From: Sphingobacteriales bacterium TSM_CSS | GTDB lineage: Bacteria; Bacteroidota; Bacteroidia; Chitinophagales; UBA2359 | Direction: 5' to 3' | Length of the DNA: 36,128 nt | NCBI GenBank assembly: GCA_002212985.1 | Contig: NBMY01000042.1 | Span: 1-36,128, forward strand | In this document: positions 18,347-27,399 of the stretch, piece after piece | How positions within the stretch are numbered: the first letter of the stretch is position 1 | Layout: the number at the start of each line of letters is the position of its first letter | Translations under genes and position numbers: made by a program | The notes under the pieces: model-generated | Told to the model about the DNA's origin: nothing | What the model saw: the letters and a program-made list of their open reading frames with translations, nothing else | Databases searched by the model: none

Positions 18347-19867
18347 ATGTTGCAAATACAAGACATAGCAAAACAAGAAGGACAAACAGTAACCCTGAAC
18401 GGGTGGGTAGAAAGCAAGCGTACAGGCGGAAAAGTAGCCTTTGTAACCCTGCGCGATGGTTCGGGCTTTGTAGAGTGTATTTTCAGCCTTGAGTCTGTGG
18501 GCGAAGAAACACTGGAAAACGCCAAACGCCTTACCCAGGAAAGTTCTGTACAAATAACAGGTAAAGTGGTATTGAACGAAAAGCAGGAGTTTGGCACCGA
18601 AATACATGCCACCGGACTTAAAATTTACCAGATTGCCGCCGAGTATCCCATTTCAAGAAAAGAACACGGGGTTGATTTTTTAATGAACAACCGCCACCTG
18701 TGGCTGCGCAGCCGCCGGCAATGGGCTGTGTTGCGCATAAGAAACCGCGTAAAATTTGCCATCCACCAGTTTTTTCAGGAAAACGGCTTTGTACAAACCG
18801 ATGCACCTTTGCTTACCGGCAACGCCTGCGAAGGAACAACTACGCTTTTTGAAACCGAATATTACGAAAAAGATGTGGCTTACCTATCGCAATCGGGGCA
18901 ATTATACGCCGAAGCAATAGCCATGGCATTGGGCAAAGTTTATACCTTCGGGCCAACTTTCCGCGCCGAGCGGTCGTCCACCCCGCGCCATTTATCGGAA
19001 TTCTGGATGATTGAACCCGAAATGGCGTTTTACGACCTTGAAATGGACATGGAACTCATTGAGGCTTTTGTAAAATATATTGTAAACGCCGTTTATGCCG
19101 ATTGCAAAACCGAATTGGCCATACTGGAGCGAGATACCATCCTGTTTGAAAACATTAACAAACCGTTTCCGCGCATTACCTACTCCGATGCGGTAAAAAT
19201 TATACAGGGTAAAATGACCTGGAACGGGCGCAATGCCATTGACACCCTGCGCACCCAACTTGCCAAGGTAGAAGCCGATTTGCAAGCCAAAAACGCCGAA
19301 ATTGCCGAAACCGAAAACCTGCTGGAAAAAGGCGGTATCAGCAAAGGGCAGGTTAATTATTTTCAAAATAAAATTGACCGCCTGAAAGTAGAAGCCCGAA
19401 AACTGGAAGACAAATCAAAAGAAATTCCCGAATGGATTGAAGCCTCGCTCAGCTTTCCCGATGGGGAAGATTTTGGCTCGCCGCAGGAAAAAGCCCTTAC
19501 CAGCCTGTTTGATACGCCGGTAATGGTGTATAAATGGCCGCGTGCCATTAAGGCCTTTTACATGAAACGCTACAAAGACGACCCGGAATTTGTAAAAGGC
19601 GTTGACCTGCTTGCCCCAGAAGGTTTTGGTGAAATTGTGGGCGGCTCTGAGCGCGAAACCGACCTGCAAATTTTGGTTGATGCCATAAACCACCACAACC
19701 TGCCCATGGAAGCGTTTGAATGGTATTTAGACTTGCGCCGCTTTGGCTCTGTGCCTCATGCCGGTTTTGGACTTGGTTTTGAACGGGTGGTTATGTGGCT
19801 TACAGGCGTATCGCACATTCGCGAAACCATACCATTTCCGCGCTATTACGGCAGACTGTTTCCGTAG
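18347..19867 (+). CDS. asnS: Asparaginyl-tRNA synthetase
   Basis: This 506-residue class IIb synthetase charges tRNA-Asn. The N-terminal OB-fold begins VTLNGWVESKRTGGKVAFVTLRDGSG. The class II motifs are seen in FRAERSSTPRHLSEFWMIEPEMAF (motif 2) and in YLDLRRFGSVPHAGFGLGFER (motif 3). GEIVGGSERE and the terminus IRETIPFPRYYGRL are typical of AsnRS. A charged coiled-coil-like insertion of about 70 residues (roughly 300-370: LAKVEADLQAKNAEIAETEN, KIDRLKVEARKLEDKSKEIP) interrupts the catalytic core. I recall similar insertions in other Bacteroidota AsnRS. The ATG at 18347 is chosen because the OB-fold follows directly and the predicted promoter overlaps the longer reading. A strong hairpin lies downstream. 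Confidence 0.96.
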   Translation: MLQIQDIAKQEGQTVTLNGWVESKRTGGKVAFVTLRDGSGFVECIFSLESVGEETLENAKRLTQESSVQITGKVVLNEKQEFGTEIHATGLKIYQIAAEYPISRKEHGVDFLMNNRHLWLRSRRQWAVLRIRNRVKFAIHQFFQENGFVQTDAPLLTGNACEGTTTLFETEYYEKDVAYLSQSGQLYAEAIAMALGKVYTFGPTFRAERSSTPRHLSEFWMIEPEMAFYDLEMDMELIEAFVKYIVNAVYADCKTELAILERDTILFENINKPFPRITYSDAVKIIQGKMTWNGRNAIDTLRTQLAKVEADLQAKNAEIAETENLLEKGGISKGQVNYFQNKIDRLKVEARKLEDKSKEIPEWIEASLSFPDGEDFGSPQEKALTSLFDTPVMVYKWPRAIKAFYMKRYKDDPEFVKGVDLLAPEGFGEIVGGSERETDLQILVDAINHHNLPMEAFEWYLDLRRFGSVPHAGFGLGFERVVMWLTGVSHIRETIPFPRYYGRLFP

Positions 19868-19944
19868 CGCTGTCGGGTTCAGGTTGCCTTGCGCCTGTTT
19901 GCCGGCAACCGGGGCCTTAATCCCAACCTCACGTTATATCACAC

Positions 19945-20014
19945 AAAACCGGAACAACAACCTTGTTGCATTGCTTTTGGGGCAGGCGCAAGGCGTGTTG
20001 TTCCGGTTTTTATA
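19945..20014 (+). terminator. Large hairpin terminator between convergent asnS and EF-G2-like genes
   Basis: AAAACCGGAACAACA (19945-19959) pairs perfectly with TGTTGTTCCGGTTTT (19996-20010), and an inner CCTTG/CAAGG pair extends the stem. On the plus strand it ends in TTTTTAT, and on the minus strand in TTTTGTG. It probably stops asnS transcription and may serve both directions. Confidence 0.7.
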
Positions 20015-20039
20015 CCAACTGCGGCAGCTAATGCCGGGG

Positions 20040-22172
20040 TTAAGAGGCTTCCTGTGCTTCTTTCTGGTGTTTCTCTATCAGTTGCTGTTGTATATCGGCA
20101 GGTGCCGGGGCATACTCGGCAAAGGCTTGGGTGTGTTTGGCGCGCCCCTGGCTAAGCGAGCGCAGCGTAGAAGAATATTTATACAATTCCATAAGCGGCA
20201 CCCTGGCTTTTACCTTTTGATAGTGACCTTCGGCTTCAATACCCATAATAATGGCGCGGCGGGTTTGCAGGTCACCCATTACATCGCCCATGGCATCTTC
20301 GGCAACCAATACTTCCACGTCGTAAATAGGCTCCAGAATTTGCGGGCTTGCATCCTGAAATGCCTGTTTAAAGGCCATAGTGCTGGCAATTTTAAAGGCC
20401 ATATCATTTGAGTCAACGGGGTGCATTTTACCATCGTACACGCTTACACGCACATCGCGCACATAAGAGCCGGTAAGGGGTCCGTCAACCATTTTTTCCA
20501 TAATACCTTTTAAAATGGCACTCATAAATTTGGCATCAATGGCACCACCCACAATACAGTTGTTAAAAACCAGCTTGCCGCCCCATTCCAGAGGCACCTC
20601 TTCGTGGCTGCGCACGGTCATGCCTTCGGGAGCGGGCATACCATCGGAATAAGGTTCTACCAGCATATGTACTTCGCCAAATTGCCCTGCGCCGCCGCTT
20701 TGCTTTTTATGGCGGTAGTTAGAGCGCACGGGTTTGCGTATGGTTTCGCGGAACGGAATTTTGGGTTCATAGAAATCAAATTTAATTTTGTACTGGTTTT
20801 CGGCTTTCCACTTGGCTACGGCCAGGTGTAGTTCGCCTTGCCCGCTGAGCAGAATTTGCCCCAGTTCTTTAGAGTGATCTACAATAAGGGTGGGGTCTTC
20901 GGCGTGCAGGGCGTGCAGGGCATGGCTTAGTTTTTCTACATCGGCTTTGTTGTCAATGCCTACGGCTACGGTAATTCGGGGTGCCGGAAACTTAATGGGT
21001 ACAATATGGTAGGGGTGTCCTTTTTCAAACAGGGTGCTGTTGGTAGCGGTATTTTTCAGTTTTACGGTAGCGCCAATATCGCCGGCTTTCAGCGAGTTTA
21101 CCTGCTCTCGGTTGCGCCCGTTCATGATAAAGAGTTGGTTAATGCGTTCGGCATTTTCGTTGACAGAATTTACGAGGTCCATACCTGTTTTTACCTCTCC
21201 CGAATAAACCTTAAAGAACGACATATCGCCCAAATGAGGCTCGGATATGGTTTTAAAAACAAAAAGGCAAACCGGTCCATCGGGGTTGCATTGCAGGGTT
21301 TTGCCGCTTTGGCGTTGCACCGGCGGAACATCTAAGGCAGAGGGGGCAATATCATGTATAAAGCCCAAAATGCGGCCGGTTCCCATATCGGCCTTTGCCG
21401 AGCAGCAGAATACCGGAAAAATATCATGGTTTATCATGGAGTGTTTCATCCCTTTTGCCATTTCTTCTTCGTCTAAGGTGCCTTTTTCAAAGAACAGTTC
21501 CATCAGCCCTTCGTCGTTTACGGCAATGGCTTCAATAAGGGCATTATGCATTTCATCGGCTTTGGCTTTTTCACTTTCGGGAATGGGCAGCTTTTCGGGT
21601 TTTCCTCCCTGAGGCGGAAATTTATACATGACCATTTTCAGCACATCAATAATGGCATTAAAACCCGTACCCTGGTTGTAAGGGTATTGCACGGCAATTA
21701 CTTTGTCGCCAAAACGCTGCCGGGCTTGCTCAAGGGTTCGGTCAAAGTCAGATTTTTCGTGTTCAACCTGGTTAATGGCAAACATCATGGGTGCTTGAAA
21801 TTCTTCGGTATATTCCCAAATGAGTTCAGTACCCACTTCCACACCGTTTTGGGCGTTAAGTACCATAATGGCGGTATCTGCCACGCGCAGCGAGGCAATT
21901 ACTTCGCCTACAAAATCGTCAAAGCCGGGGGTGTCAATGAGGTTAATTTTGTTGTCTTTCCACTGCAAATGCAACAACTTACTGAAAATGCTGTTACCGC
22001 GTTGTTTTTCAATTTCGTGATAGTCCGACACGGTGTTTCCCTCTTCTACACTTCCCCGGCGGGTTACGATGCCGGCTTCGTACAGCATAGCTTCTACCAT
22101 AGTGGTTTTACCACAACCTGCATGGCCTAAAACCGCTACGTTTTTAATCTTATTGGAATCGAATGGCTTCAT
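20040..22172 (-). CDS. EF-G2-like elongation factor G paralog with altered GTPase motifs
   Basis: This 710-residue protein has the complete EF-G domain order. Its GTPase motifs depart from the norm. The P-loop is GHAGCGKTT (kept). Switch I reads EKQRGNSIFS instead of RGITI(T/S). Switch II reads DTPGFDDF, so the catalytic His of DTPGHVDF is Phe84. The base-reading NKxD is NQVE (134-137). The C-terminal half (RHKKQSGGAGQFGEVH, GSYVRDVRVSVYDGKMHPVDSN, LEPIYDVEV) is well preserved. From memory, it aligns with the Bacteroides EF-G2 group. I recall EF-G2 of B. thetaiotaomicron as lacking GTPase activity and supporting translation under starvation. It is therefore probably not the housekeeping fusA. 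The gene stands alone between asnS and the response regulator. Confidence 0.9.
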   Translation of the reverse strand: MKPFDSNKIKNVAVLGHAGCGKTTMVEAMLYEAGIVTRRGSVEEGNTVSDYHEIEKQRGNSIFSKLLHLQWKDNKINLIDTPGFDDFVGEVIASLRVADTAIMVLNAQNGVEVGTELIWEYTEEFQAPMMFAINQVEHEKSDFDRTLEQARQRFGDKVIAVQYPYNQGTGFNAIIDVLKMVMYKFPPQGGKPEKLPIPESEKAKADEMHNALIEAIAVNDEGLMELFFEKGTLDEEEMAKGMKHSMINHDIFPVFCCSAKADMGTGRILGFIHDIAPSALDVPPVQRQSGKTLQCNPDGPVCLFVFKTISEPHLGDMSFFKVYSGEVKTGMDLVNSVNENAERINQLFIMNGRNREQVNSLKAGDIGATVKLKNTATNSTLFEKGHPYHIVPIKFPAPRITVAVGIDNKADVEKLSHALHALHAEDPTLIVDHSKELGQILLSGQGELHLAVAKWKAENQYKIKFDFYEPKIPFRETIRKPVRSNYRHKKQSGGAGQFGEVHMLVEPYSDGMPAPEGMTVRSHEEVPLEWGGKLVFNNCIVGGAIDAKFMSAILKGIMEKMVDGPLTGSYVRDVRVSVYDGKMHPVDSNDMAFKIASTMAFKQAFQDASPQILEPIYDVEVLVAEDAMGDVMGDLQTRRAIIMGIEAEGHYQKVKARVPLMELYKYSSTLRSLSQGRAKHTQAFAEYAPAPADIQQQLIEKHQKEAQEAS

Positions 22173-22346
22173 AGATATGCATTTTGTTAATCAAACATTA
22201 AATAGGGCTTGCAATTTAGCCATATTTTTGAAGTGGCATCATTAAAACCCGAAAAAAATTGCAACCGGCAACATAATGCCCATTAAAACCCGATAAAAAA
22301 AAGGCAACAAACACGGGCCGGGTATTTGTGGTTTTAACCGGCCGGG

Positions 22347-23042
22347 TTATTTTGCCCTGAATTTATACCCTATGCCTTTAAGCGTTTTAATGTAGCCTTT
22401 GCCCAATTTTTCGCGCAGTTTGCGTATATGCACGTCAATGGTACGGTCGTTTACAATTACATCGGTTCCCCAAACTTTGTTGAGTATTTCCTCGCGGGTA
22501 AACACGCGGCCGGGTCTGGAGGCCAGCAGGTACAGCAGGGCAAACTCCTTACGGGGCAGTTCAATGGGGTGTCCGTTCATTTTAAGGGTATATGTGTTTT
22601 TGTCTATGACCAAATCGGCAATGGCAATAAGGGTTTCTTCATCTTCGGAGGTTTCTGTTTTTTGAAACCGGCGCAAGAGCGATTTTATTTTGCTTACCAG
22701 CAGGCGCGGCCTTATGGGTTTGGTAATGTAATCGTCGGCGCCAAGGTCTAAGGCCATAACCTGGGTAAATTCTTCGCTTCGGGCGGTTAAAAACACTATG
22801 ATGGTGTCTTTCATTTCGGGTAAGGCTACCAGTTCACGACAGGCTTGCATACCGTCTAATTCGGGCATCATAATGTCCAAGATAATGAGTTGCGGCAGGT
22901 ATTTTTTGGCCATATCTATGGCCTTTTGCCCGTTTGGGGCAGTAAGCACGATAAAACCCTCTTTTTGCAGGTTGTATTGCACAAACTCCAGCACATCGGG
23001 TTCGTCGTCGGCAATTAAAATGGTTATGTTTTTGGATTCCAT
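22347..23042 (-). CDS. OmpR/PhoB-family response regulator (orphan)
   Basis: This is a 231-residue two-domain regulator. The receiver domain (1-122) has the acidic pair in ILIADDEPD, the phosphoacceptor Asp56 in LIILDIMMPELDG, Thr86 in FLTARS and Lys108 in DDYITKP. The winged-helix output domain (about 135-231) ends in the typical NDRTIDVHIRKLREKLG and TLKGIGYKF. It binds DNA as a dimer when phosphorylated. No histidine kinase is adjacent: nadE lies upstream and EF-G2 downstream, both at over 170 bp. The partner kinase must therefore be encoded elsewhere. The start ATG at 23042 (MESKNITILIADDEP) fits the domain edge. Confidence 0.93.
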   Translation of the reverse strand: MESKNITILIADDEPDVLEFVQYNLQKEGFIVLTAPNGQKAIDMAKKYLPQLIILDIMMPELDGMQACRELVALPEMKDTIIVFLTARSEEFTQVMALDLGADDYITKPIRPRLLVSKIKSLLRRFQKTETSEDEETLIAIADLVIDKNTYTLKMNGHPIELPRKEFALLYLLASRPGRVFTREEILNKVWGTDVIVNDRTIDVHIRKLREKLGKGYIKTLKGIGYKFRAK

Positions 23043-23307
23043 ATTATGTAACTTGTTGGTTTACCGGCATTTTCCCATTTTTTGCGCCATTTTACCAACT
23101 TCTCCGCCCTTCGGGCACAAGTTGCTTAAAGAAGAACGGAGATTAACAGGCTCCTGTTTTATACAGGGTAGTTTGTAATGCAAGGCAACCCGCTCAACAA
23201 TTGCCCGATACTCCTTACTGTCCTATGCTGAAATAAGATTACAGAAATTGTTTCGTGTAAACTTATTCATAGGCAAGTACAAAGTACATACTCTCTACCC
23301 TCTACTC

Positions 23308-24960
23308 TTACGACAAATACTTACCCACAATGGGCATACGGCGCCCCACGCCAAAAGCCTTGGGCGAAATACGCAAAATGGGGGGTGTTTGGTGTCTTTT
23401 ATATTCATTGGTGTTTACCAGTTTAAGGGTGCGGTCAACCAGCGCTTTGCTAAAGCCCATGGCTACCAGTTCTTTGGGTCCCTGCCGTTTTTCGATATAT
23501 TGATACAGTACCTGATCCAAATCGGCATATTCGGGCAGCGAGTCGCTGTCTTTTTGGTTGGGGCGCAACTCTGCCGAAGGGGCTTTGGTAAGAATACTTT
23601 CAGGAATTATTTCCCCATTTTGGTTCAGGTAGTGGCATAGTTCATAAACTTCGGTCTTGTACAAGTCACCAATAACCGATAAGCCGCCGCACATATCGCC
23701 ATACAATGTACCATAACCCACTGCGGCCTCGCTTTTGTTTGATGTGTTTAAAACAATATAGCCAAATTTGTTTGACAATGCCATAAGTATATTTGCCCGA
23801 ATGCGCGCCTGCAGGTTTTCTTCGGTTACATCAAAGGGTTTGTTTTCAAAAAGCGGTTCAAGAATTTGCAGGTAACTGTCGTACATGGGTTTTATGGGCA
23901 CAATATCATAGGGGCAGCCCAGATTGTTGGCCAAATGTATGGCATCGTCAATGGAGTGTCCGGTAGAAAACTGCGATGGCATGAGTACTGCCCTTACATT
24001 GCCACTGCCCAATGCCTGTGCGGCCAGGGTAAGCACCAGCGCAGAGTCAACGCCGCCCGAAAGTCCTAATATGGCTTTTTTAAAGCCTAATTTTCCAAAA
24101 TAATCTTTAATGCCCGTAAGCAATGCCCAATGTATGAGTGCAGTTTTATTTTTGGGTTGTTCGCCGGCGGGCATGGGTTGCACCGGGCGGGGCATATTAT
24201 TATCGGAAAGGGTATAAAAACGCATGGTTTCTTCAAAATAGGGCAATTCATCCACCACATTGCCGTTGGCATCCATTACCAGCGAGCCGCCGTCGAAAAT
24301 GAGTTCGGTTTGTGCGCCGGTGCAGTTGGCATAAAAGGCCGGCACTTTATAGCGCAGCGTATTTGCCCGAAGTGTTTGTATGCGCTCTGCTGCATGGCCG
24401 TTGTGAAACGGTGAGGCAGAGAGGTTAATCATTACATCGGGGTTTTGTTTTACCAACTCGTCCATAGGGCAAATGGTATAAAGCGGGTTTTCATTGCCCA
24501 CATTCCAAATGTCTTCGCAAATGGTTATGGCAAAGCGTTTGCCTTTATAATAAATGGTTTCAAACGTTTTGGCGGGTTCAAAGTAGCGGTACTCGTCAAA
24601 AATATCGTAGGTGGGCAGCAGGGCTTTGTGGGCTACATGCAGCACCTCGCCGTTGGCTATAAAGTATGCCGAGTTAAACAGGTCTTTCCCCTCAATTTCG
24701 GGGTTTATGGAGGGGGCGCCAACTAATACGGCAATGCCGGCGCTTTCATCTTGTATGCGTTCAATTACCTCGTGGCAGCGCCTTATAAAATCGGGAAATT
24801 CCAGAAAATCGCGCGGGGGGTAGCCGCAAACCGATAATTCGCTGAATATCACCAAATCTGCCTGCTGGTTGCGCGCTTCGTGTATGGCAGTTTTAATTTT
24901 CTCGAAATTGGCTTCAAAGTTGCCAATATGGTAGTTTTGTTGAGCAATGGCAATTTTCAT
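23308..24960 (-). CDS. nadE: Glutamine-dependent NAD(+) synthetase
   Basis: This 550-residue enzyme performs the last step of NAD synthesis, converting deamido-NAD to NAD with ATP and glutamine-derived ammonia. The N-terminal nitrilase-type glutaminase (1-260) shows the catalytic Glu in ADLVIFSELSVCGYPPRD, a Lys in HVAHKALLPTYDIFDEYRYF and the Cys in ITICEDIWN. The C-terminal synthetase has the ATP loop GLSGGVDSALVL near residue 300 and LNTSNKSEAAVGYGTLYGDM. The fused glutaminase makes it independent of free ammonia. The size agrees with the short bacterial two-domain type. The ATG at 24960 lies directly behind a near-consensus promoter, so the leader must be very short. Confidence 0.96.
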   Translation of the reverse strand: MKIAIAQQNYHIGNFEANFEKIKTAIHEARNQQADLVIFSELSVCGYPPRDFLEFPDFIRRCHEVIERIQDESAGIAVLVGAPSINPEIEGKDLFNSAYFIANGEVLHVAHKALLPTYDIFDEYRYFEPAKTFETIYYKGKRFAITICEDIWNVGNENPLYTICPMDELVKQNPDVMINLSASPFHNGHAAERIQTLRANTLRYKVPAFYANCTGAQTELIFDGGSLVMDANGNVVDELPYFEETMRFYTLSDNNMPRPVQPMPAGEQPKNKTALIHWALLTGIKDYFGKLGFKKAILGLSGGVDSALVLTLAAQALGSGNVRAVLMPSQFSTGHSIDDAIHLANNLGCPYDIVPIKPMYDSYLQILEPLFENKPFDVTEENLQARIRANILMALSNKFGYIVLNTSNKSEAAVGYGTLYGDMCGGLSVIGDLYKTEVYELCHYLNQNGEIIPESILTKAPSAELRPNQKDSDSLPEYADLDQVLYQYIEKRQGPKELVAMGFSKALVDRTLKLVNTNEYKRHQTPPILRISPKAFGVGRRMPIVGKYLS

Positions 24961-24975
24961 ACGCTAAAGTTGTTA

Positions 24976-25006
24976 CAAAGGTACAAGGAAAAAATGAAAG
25001 TTCAAA
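24976..25006 (-). promoter_or_regulatory. nadE promoter, TTTG-N19-TACCTTTG
   Basis: On the minus strand TTTG (25006-25003), 19 bp, then TACCTTTG (24983-24976) match the Bacteroidota consensus exactly. The -7 box ends 15 bp before the nadE ATG, implying a 5' leader of about ten bases or fewer. Confidence 0.75.
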
Positions 25007-25260
25007 TTGTTTTTTGTGTATTTTTTACACTTAGGTTGTTGTAAGTAATACACTATTTGCCCGAAAATAGTTCATCTTTTCACTAAATAGTGTTGTAAAA
25101 AAAACTTTGCTATGCCCTGACTGCGTAAATGTAACGGGGTCTTGGTACTCTGCCATCATGACAGCCGGCGCTTTATTGCCCATGTTTTTACCCGCTTCTC
25201 ATGGCGCCTTGTGCGAAACTTGCTGTATATTTTTTACCGCAAGGAGCGCAAGGAACGCTA
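25007..25260. other. Intergenic region between the kinase gene end and the nadE promoter
   Basis: This stretch contains an 8-bp inverted repeat CACTATTT (25051-25058) / AAATAGTG (25085-25092) and a T-rich start. It may act as a weak terminator for the kinase transcript. No gene or RNA is recognisable. Confidence 0.3.
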
Positions 25261-27180
25261 TTATTTGATTTCTCTTATTCCGATGATTTTAAAATCGGGG
25301 TAGGTAATTTGCGCCTCCATACGGGTGGTGGTTTTACCCGAAAATCCAAACCAGCCCGATGCACCCGAACCGGAGTTAACGGAATAATCTGCCAGAAAAT
25401 TACCGTCTAAAATAACATAGCTGAGCGAGTTGCTGAGCAGGGTTTCGGCAGATGGTTTGCCGTTGTTTTGAAGGGCTACGCGGCTTTTAATGAGTTGAAG
25501 CGGCTGATAACCGGTTTCGGAGTAGTAGTATTTAAGCGGGTCGGTAAACATATCGGAAAAATAGAGTGTATCGGAGCGGTGCTGGTGGTAAAAACTCAAC
25601 ACCTCGTTCAGTTTGGTTTTGATGCCTTCAAAATCATCGCGGTTGGGTATAAACGGCTGTTTAACATAGGCGCTAATGAGCAGGCGGGTAGGGTTGGCAA
25701 GGGTGTTGGCATACAGCAGCAGGCTGTCGGTATAGGCGCCGTTTATGCCTTTTGTGTTAAGGGCAAAGGTTACAGCTGTCGAGTCGTTGGGCATAACCGA
25801 TGTTTTGGGTTGCCAGTCGGCTGTAAGGCAGGAGCAGAAGGTTTGCAATTGGGTAATGTTGAGGGGTTTTTCGCCCATGTTTTTGAGGTAAACGGTTTGT
25901 TGTGCGGTTTTACCCGATGTAATTTCGCCCAAAGTAACCAAAGGCGGGTTTAGCATAACGGCGGTAAGCGTATCGGCATTGGCAGAGGTGTGGCTTTTGT
26001 TGCCGAAAAGCCCTGACAGCGGGTCGCCAAAAATTTGCTGCAAAATCCAGAACGCCAGCAAAACAAGGGCAGTACCTACCACTACTTTATAAATGGTATT
26101 GCTAATGTTGGTCTTTTCTTTTTGGGCCGGCTGCTCTATTTTGGTTGGGGGCGGTGTTTGCTGCGGCGCTTTTTTTTCGGGTTGTTTTTGTGACGGCGGC
26201 GGCAGGTTTTTTTCTTTTGGCGGCGGTGGTGGCGGGTTAATGCTGGTTTGTGTTTTCTCAGTATCGGACACCGAATTGACAATATTTTTTTGCATTATGT
26301 CAAGCAATTCGGCGGCGCTTTGGGCACGCTGTGCGGCATGTTTTACCAAACATCGGGCAATCATTTGGGCAAAGGGCTGGGGTATGGCATTTAGCGGCAG
26401 TTGGTTGGCGTTAAAGTTATCGGCCTGGGCTACAATTTCGGCATCGCTGCTGCCCTGACTGCGTTTGCCGTAGGGCAAACTGCCGGTAAAAATTTCGTAC
26501 AACATAGCCCCGAAAGCCCAAAGGTCGGCGTTGGTACTGATTCTACCGTTTATCCCATATTTATTAGGGTAAAACTGTTCGGGTGCCATATATTCTATGG
26601 TTCCTTTCAGGTTTACGGTAGATTCATCGGAGCTTTGCAGGTTTTTTACCAGTCCGAAATCGGCAATTTTCGCTGTCCATTCGCCGTTGGGAAGGCGGTG
26701 CATTAAAATATTGCCGGGTTTTAAATCGCGGTGTACAATTTGCCGTTGTTCCAGGTAAAGAAGCCCGTTTAAAATATCGCCTGCAATTTTTTTCAGCACT
26801 TGTTCGGCGGGGTGGGCGCGGGCAACAAAAGCTTTAAGGTCGGCGCCGGTTTGCAGGTATTCTTTACCGTTTGCATACTCCACCACACCAATTTGCACCG
26901 GAAAACTGCGCCCCAGGCTATCGGTAACGGGCAGCAGCAGGGCATCGTAGTAGGTAATAAGGTTGGGGTGGGCAATTTGCAGTTGAATCATGCGGCGCAT
27001 TTCGTTCAATACATCGTATTTCGATTCGGTTTGCTGTTTATCGGTGGGGCGGTAAAATTTAAGCGCCACAAAGCGTTGCAGCAACACATCGTAAGCGCGG
27101 TATATATCGGCAAATGCCCCCTGTCCCAAAAAATCAACTTCGGGGTTGTATTTGTATTTATTGTAAATCAGTTGTTCCAT
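25261..27180 (-). CDS. Transmembrane Ser/Thr protein kinase with DUF1573-like outer domain
   Basis: This is a 639-residue protein. An N-terminal Hanks-type kinase domain (1-300) has GQGAFADIYRA, Lys41 in FVALKFYR, HRDLKPGN (150-157), DFG (174-176) and MAPEQF; all catalytic residues are present. A Pro-rich linker (about 315-352) leads to one membrane helix at about 364-384. Outside it lies a DUF1573-like beta domain (about 405-515: PPLVTLGEITSGKTAQQTVY, LKNMGEKPLNI, FCSCLTADW). A further C-terminal domain of about 110 residues is not recognised. The layout suggests a receptor kinase whose periplasmic part senses something at the envelope. The ATG at 27180 (MEQLIYNKYKYN) is chosen over 27297, since the kinase fold starts there and the extension is an unlikely Cys-rich leader. 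The gene stands alone. Confidence 0.92.
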   Translation of the reverse strand: MEQLIYNKYKYNPEVDFLGQGAFADIYRAYDVLLQRFVALKFYRPTDKQQTESKYDVLNEMRRMIQLQIAHPNLITYYDALLLPVTDSLGRSFPVQIGVVEYANGKEYLQTGADLKAFVARAHPAEQVLKKIAGDILNGLLYLEQRQIVHRDLKPGNILMHRLPNGEWTAKIADFGLVKNLQSSDESTVNLKGTIEYMAPEQFYPNKYGINGRISTNADLWAFGAMLYEIFTGSLPYGKRSQGSSDAEIVAQADNFNANQLPLNAIPQPFAQMIARCLVKHAAQRAQSAAELLDIMQKNIVNSVSDTEKTQTSINPPPPPPKEKNLPPPSQKQPEKKAPQQTPPPTKIEQPAQKEKTNISNTIYKVVVGTALVLLAFWILQQIFGDPLSGLFGNKSHTSANADTLTAVMLNPPLVTLGEITSGKTAQQTVYLKNMGEKPLNITQLQTFCSCLTADWQPKTSVMPNDSTAVTFALNTKGINGAYTDSLLLYANTLANPTRLLISAYVKQPFIPNRDDFEGIKTKLNEVLSFYHQHRSDTLYFSDMFTDPLKYYYSETGYQPLQLIKSRVALQNNGKPSAETLLSNSLSYVILDGNFLADYSVNSGSGASGWFGFSGKTTTRMEAQITYPDFKIIGIREIK

Positions 27181-27399
27181 AGTTTTCGGTTCATTAGCGC
27201 AACACACCGCAACTCGCAGGTGTAGAAAAGAGTTTGTAAAGAACTGCACAAAAATAACGGAAAATCTGACAGCTAAGTAACAGATAAAAGAAGGCAATTT
27301 ATAAAAAGTAAATGCCTTACACGATAAGGCTTCCTGTTTCGGGCTTTTCGGGTTATATTTGCTCCCCGAAGCAGACCATACACCTCAATCCTTCAGCAG

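Noticed and set aside
22300..22346. GGCCGG/CCGGCC pairs and a T-run after the response regulator as a terminator
   Set aside because: The arms are short and self-complementary, and the T-run lies too far from the stem for a confident call.
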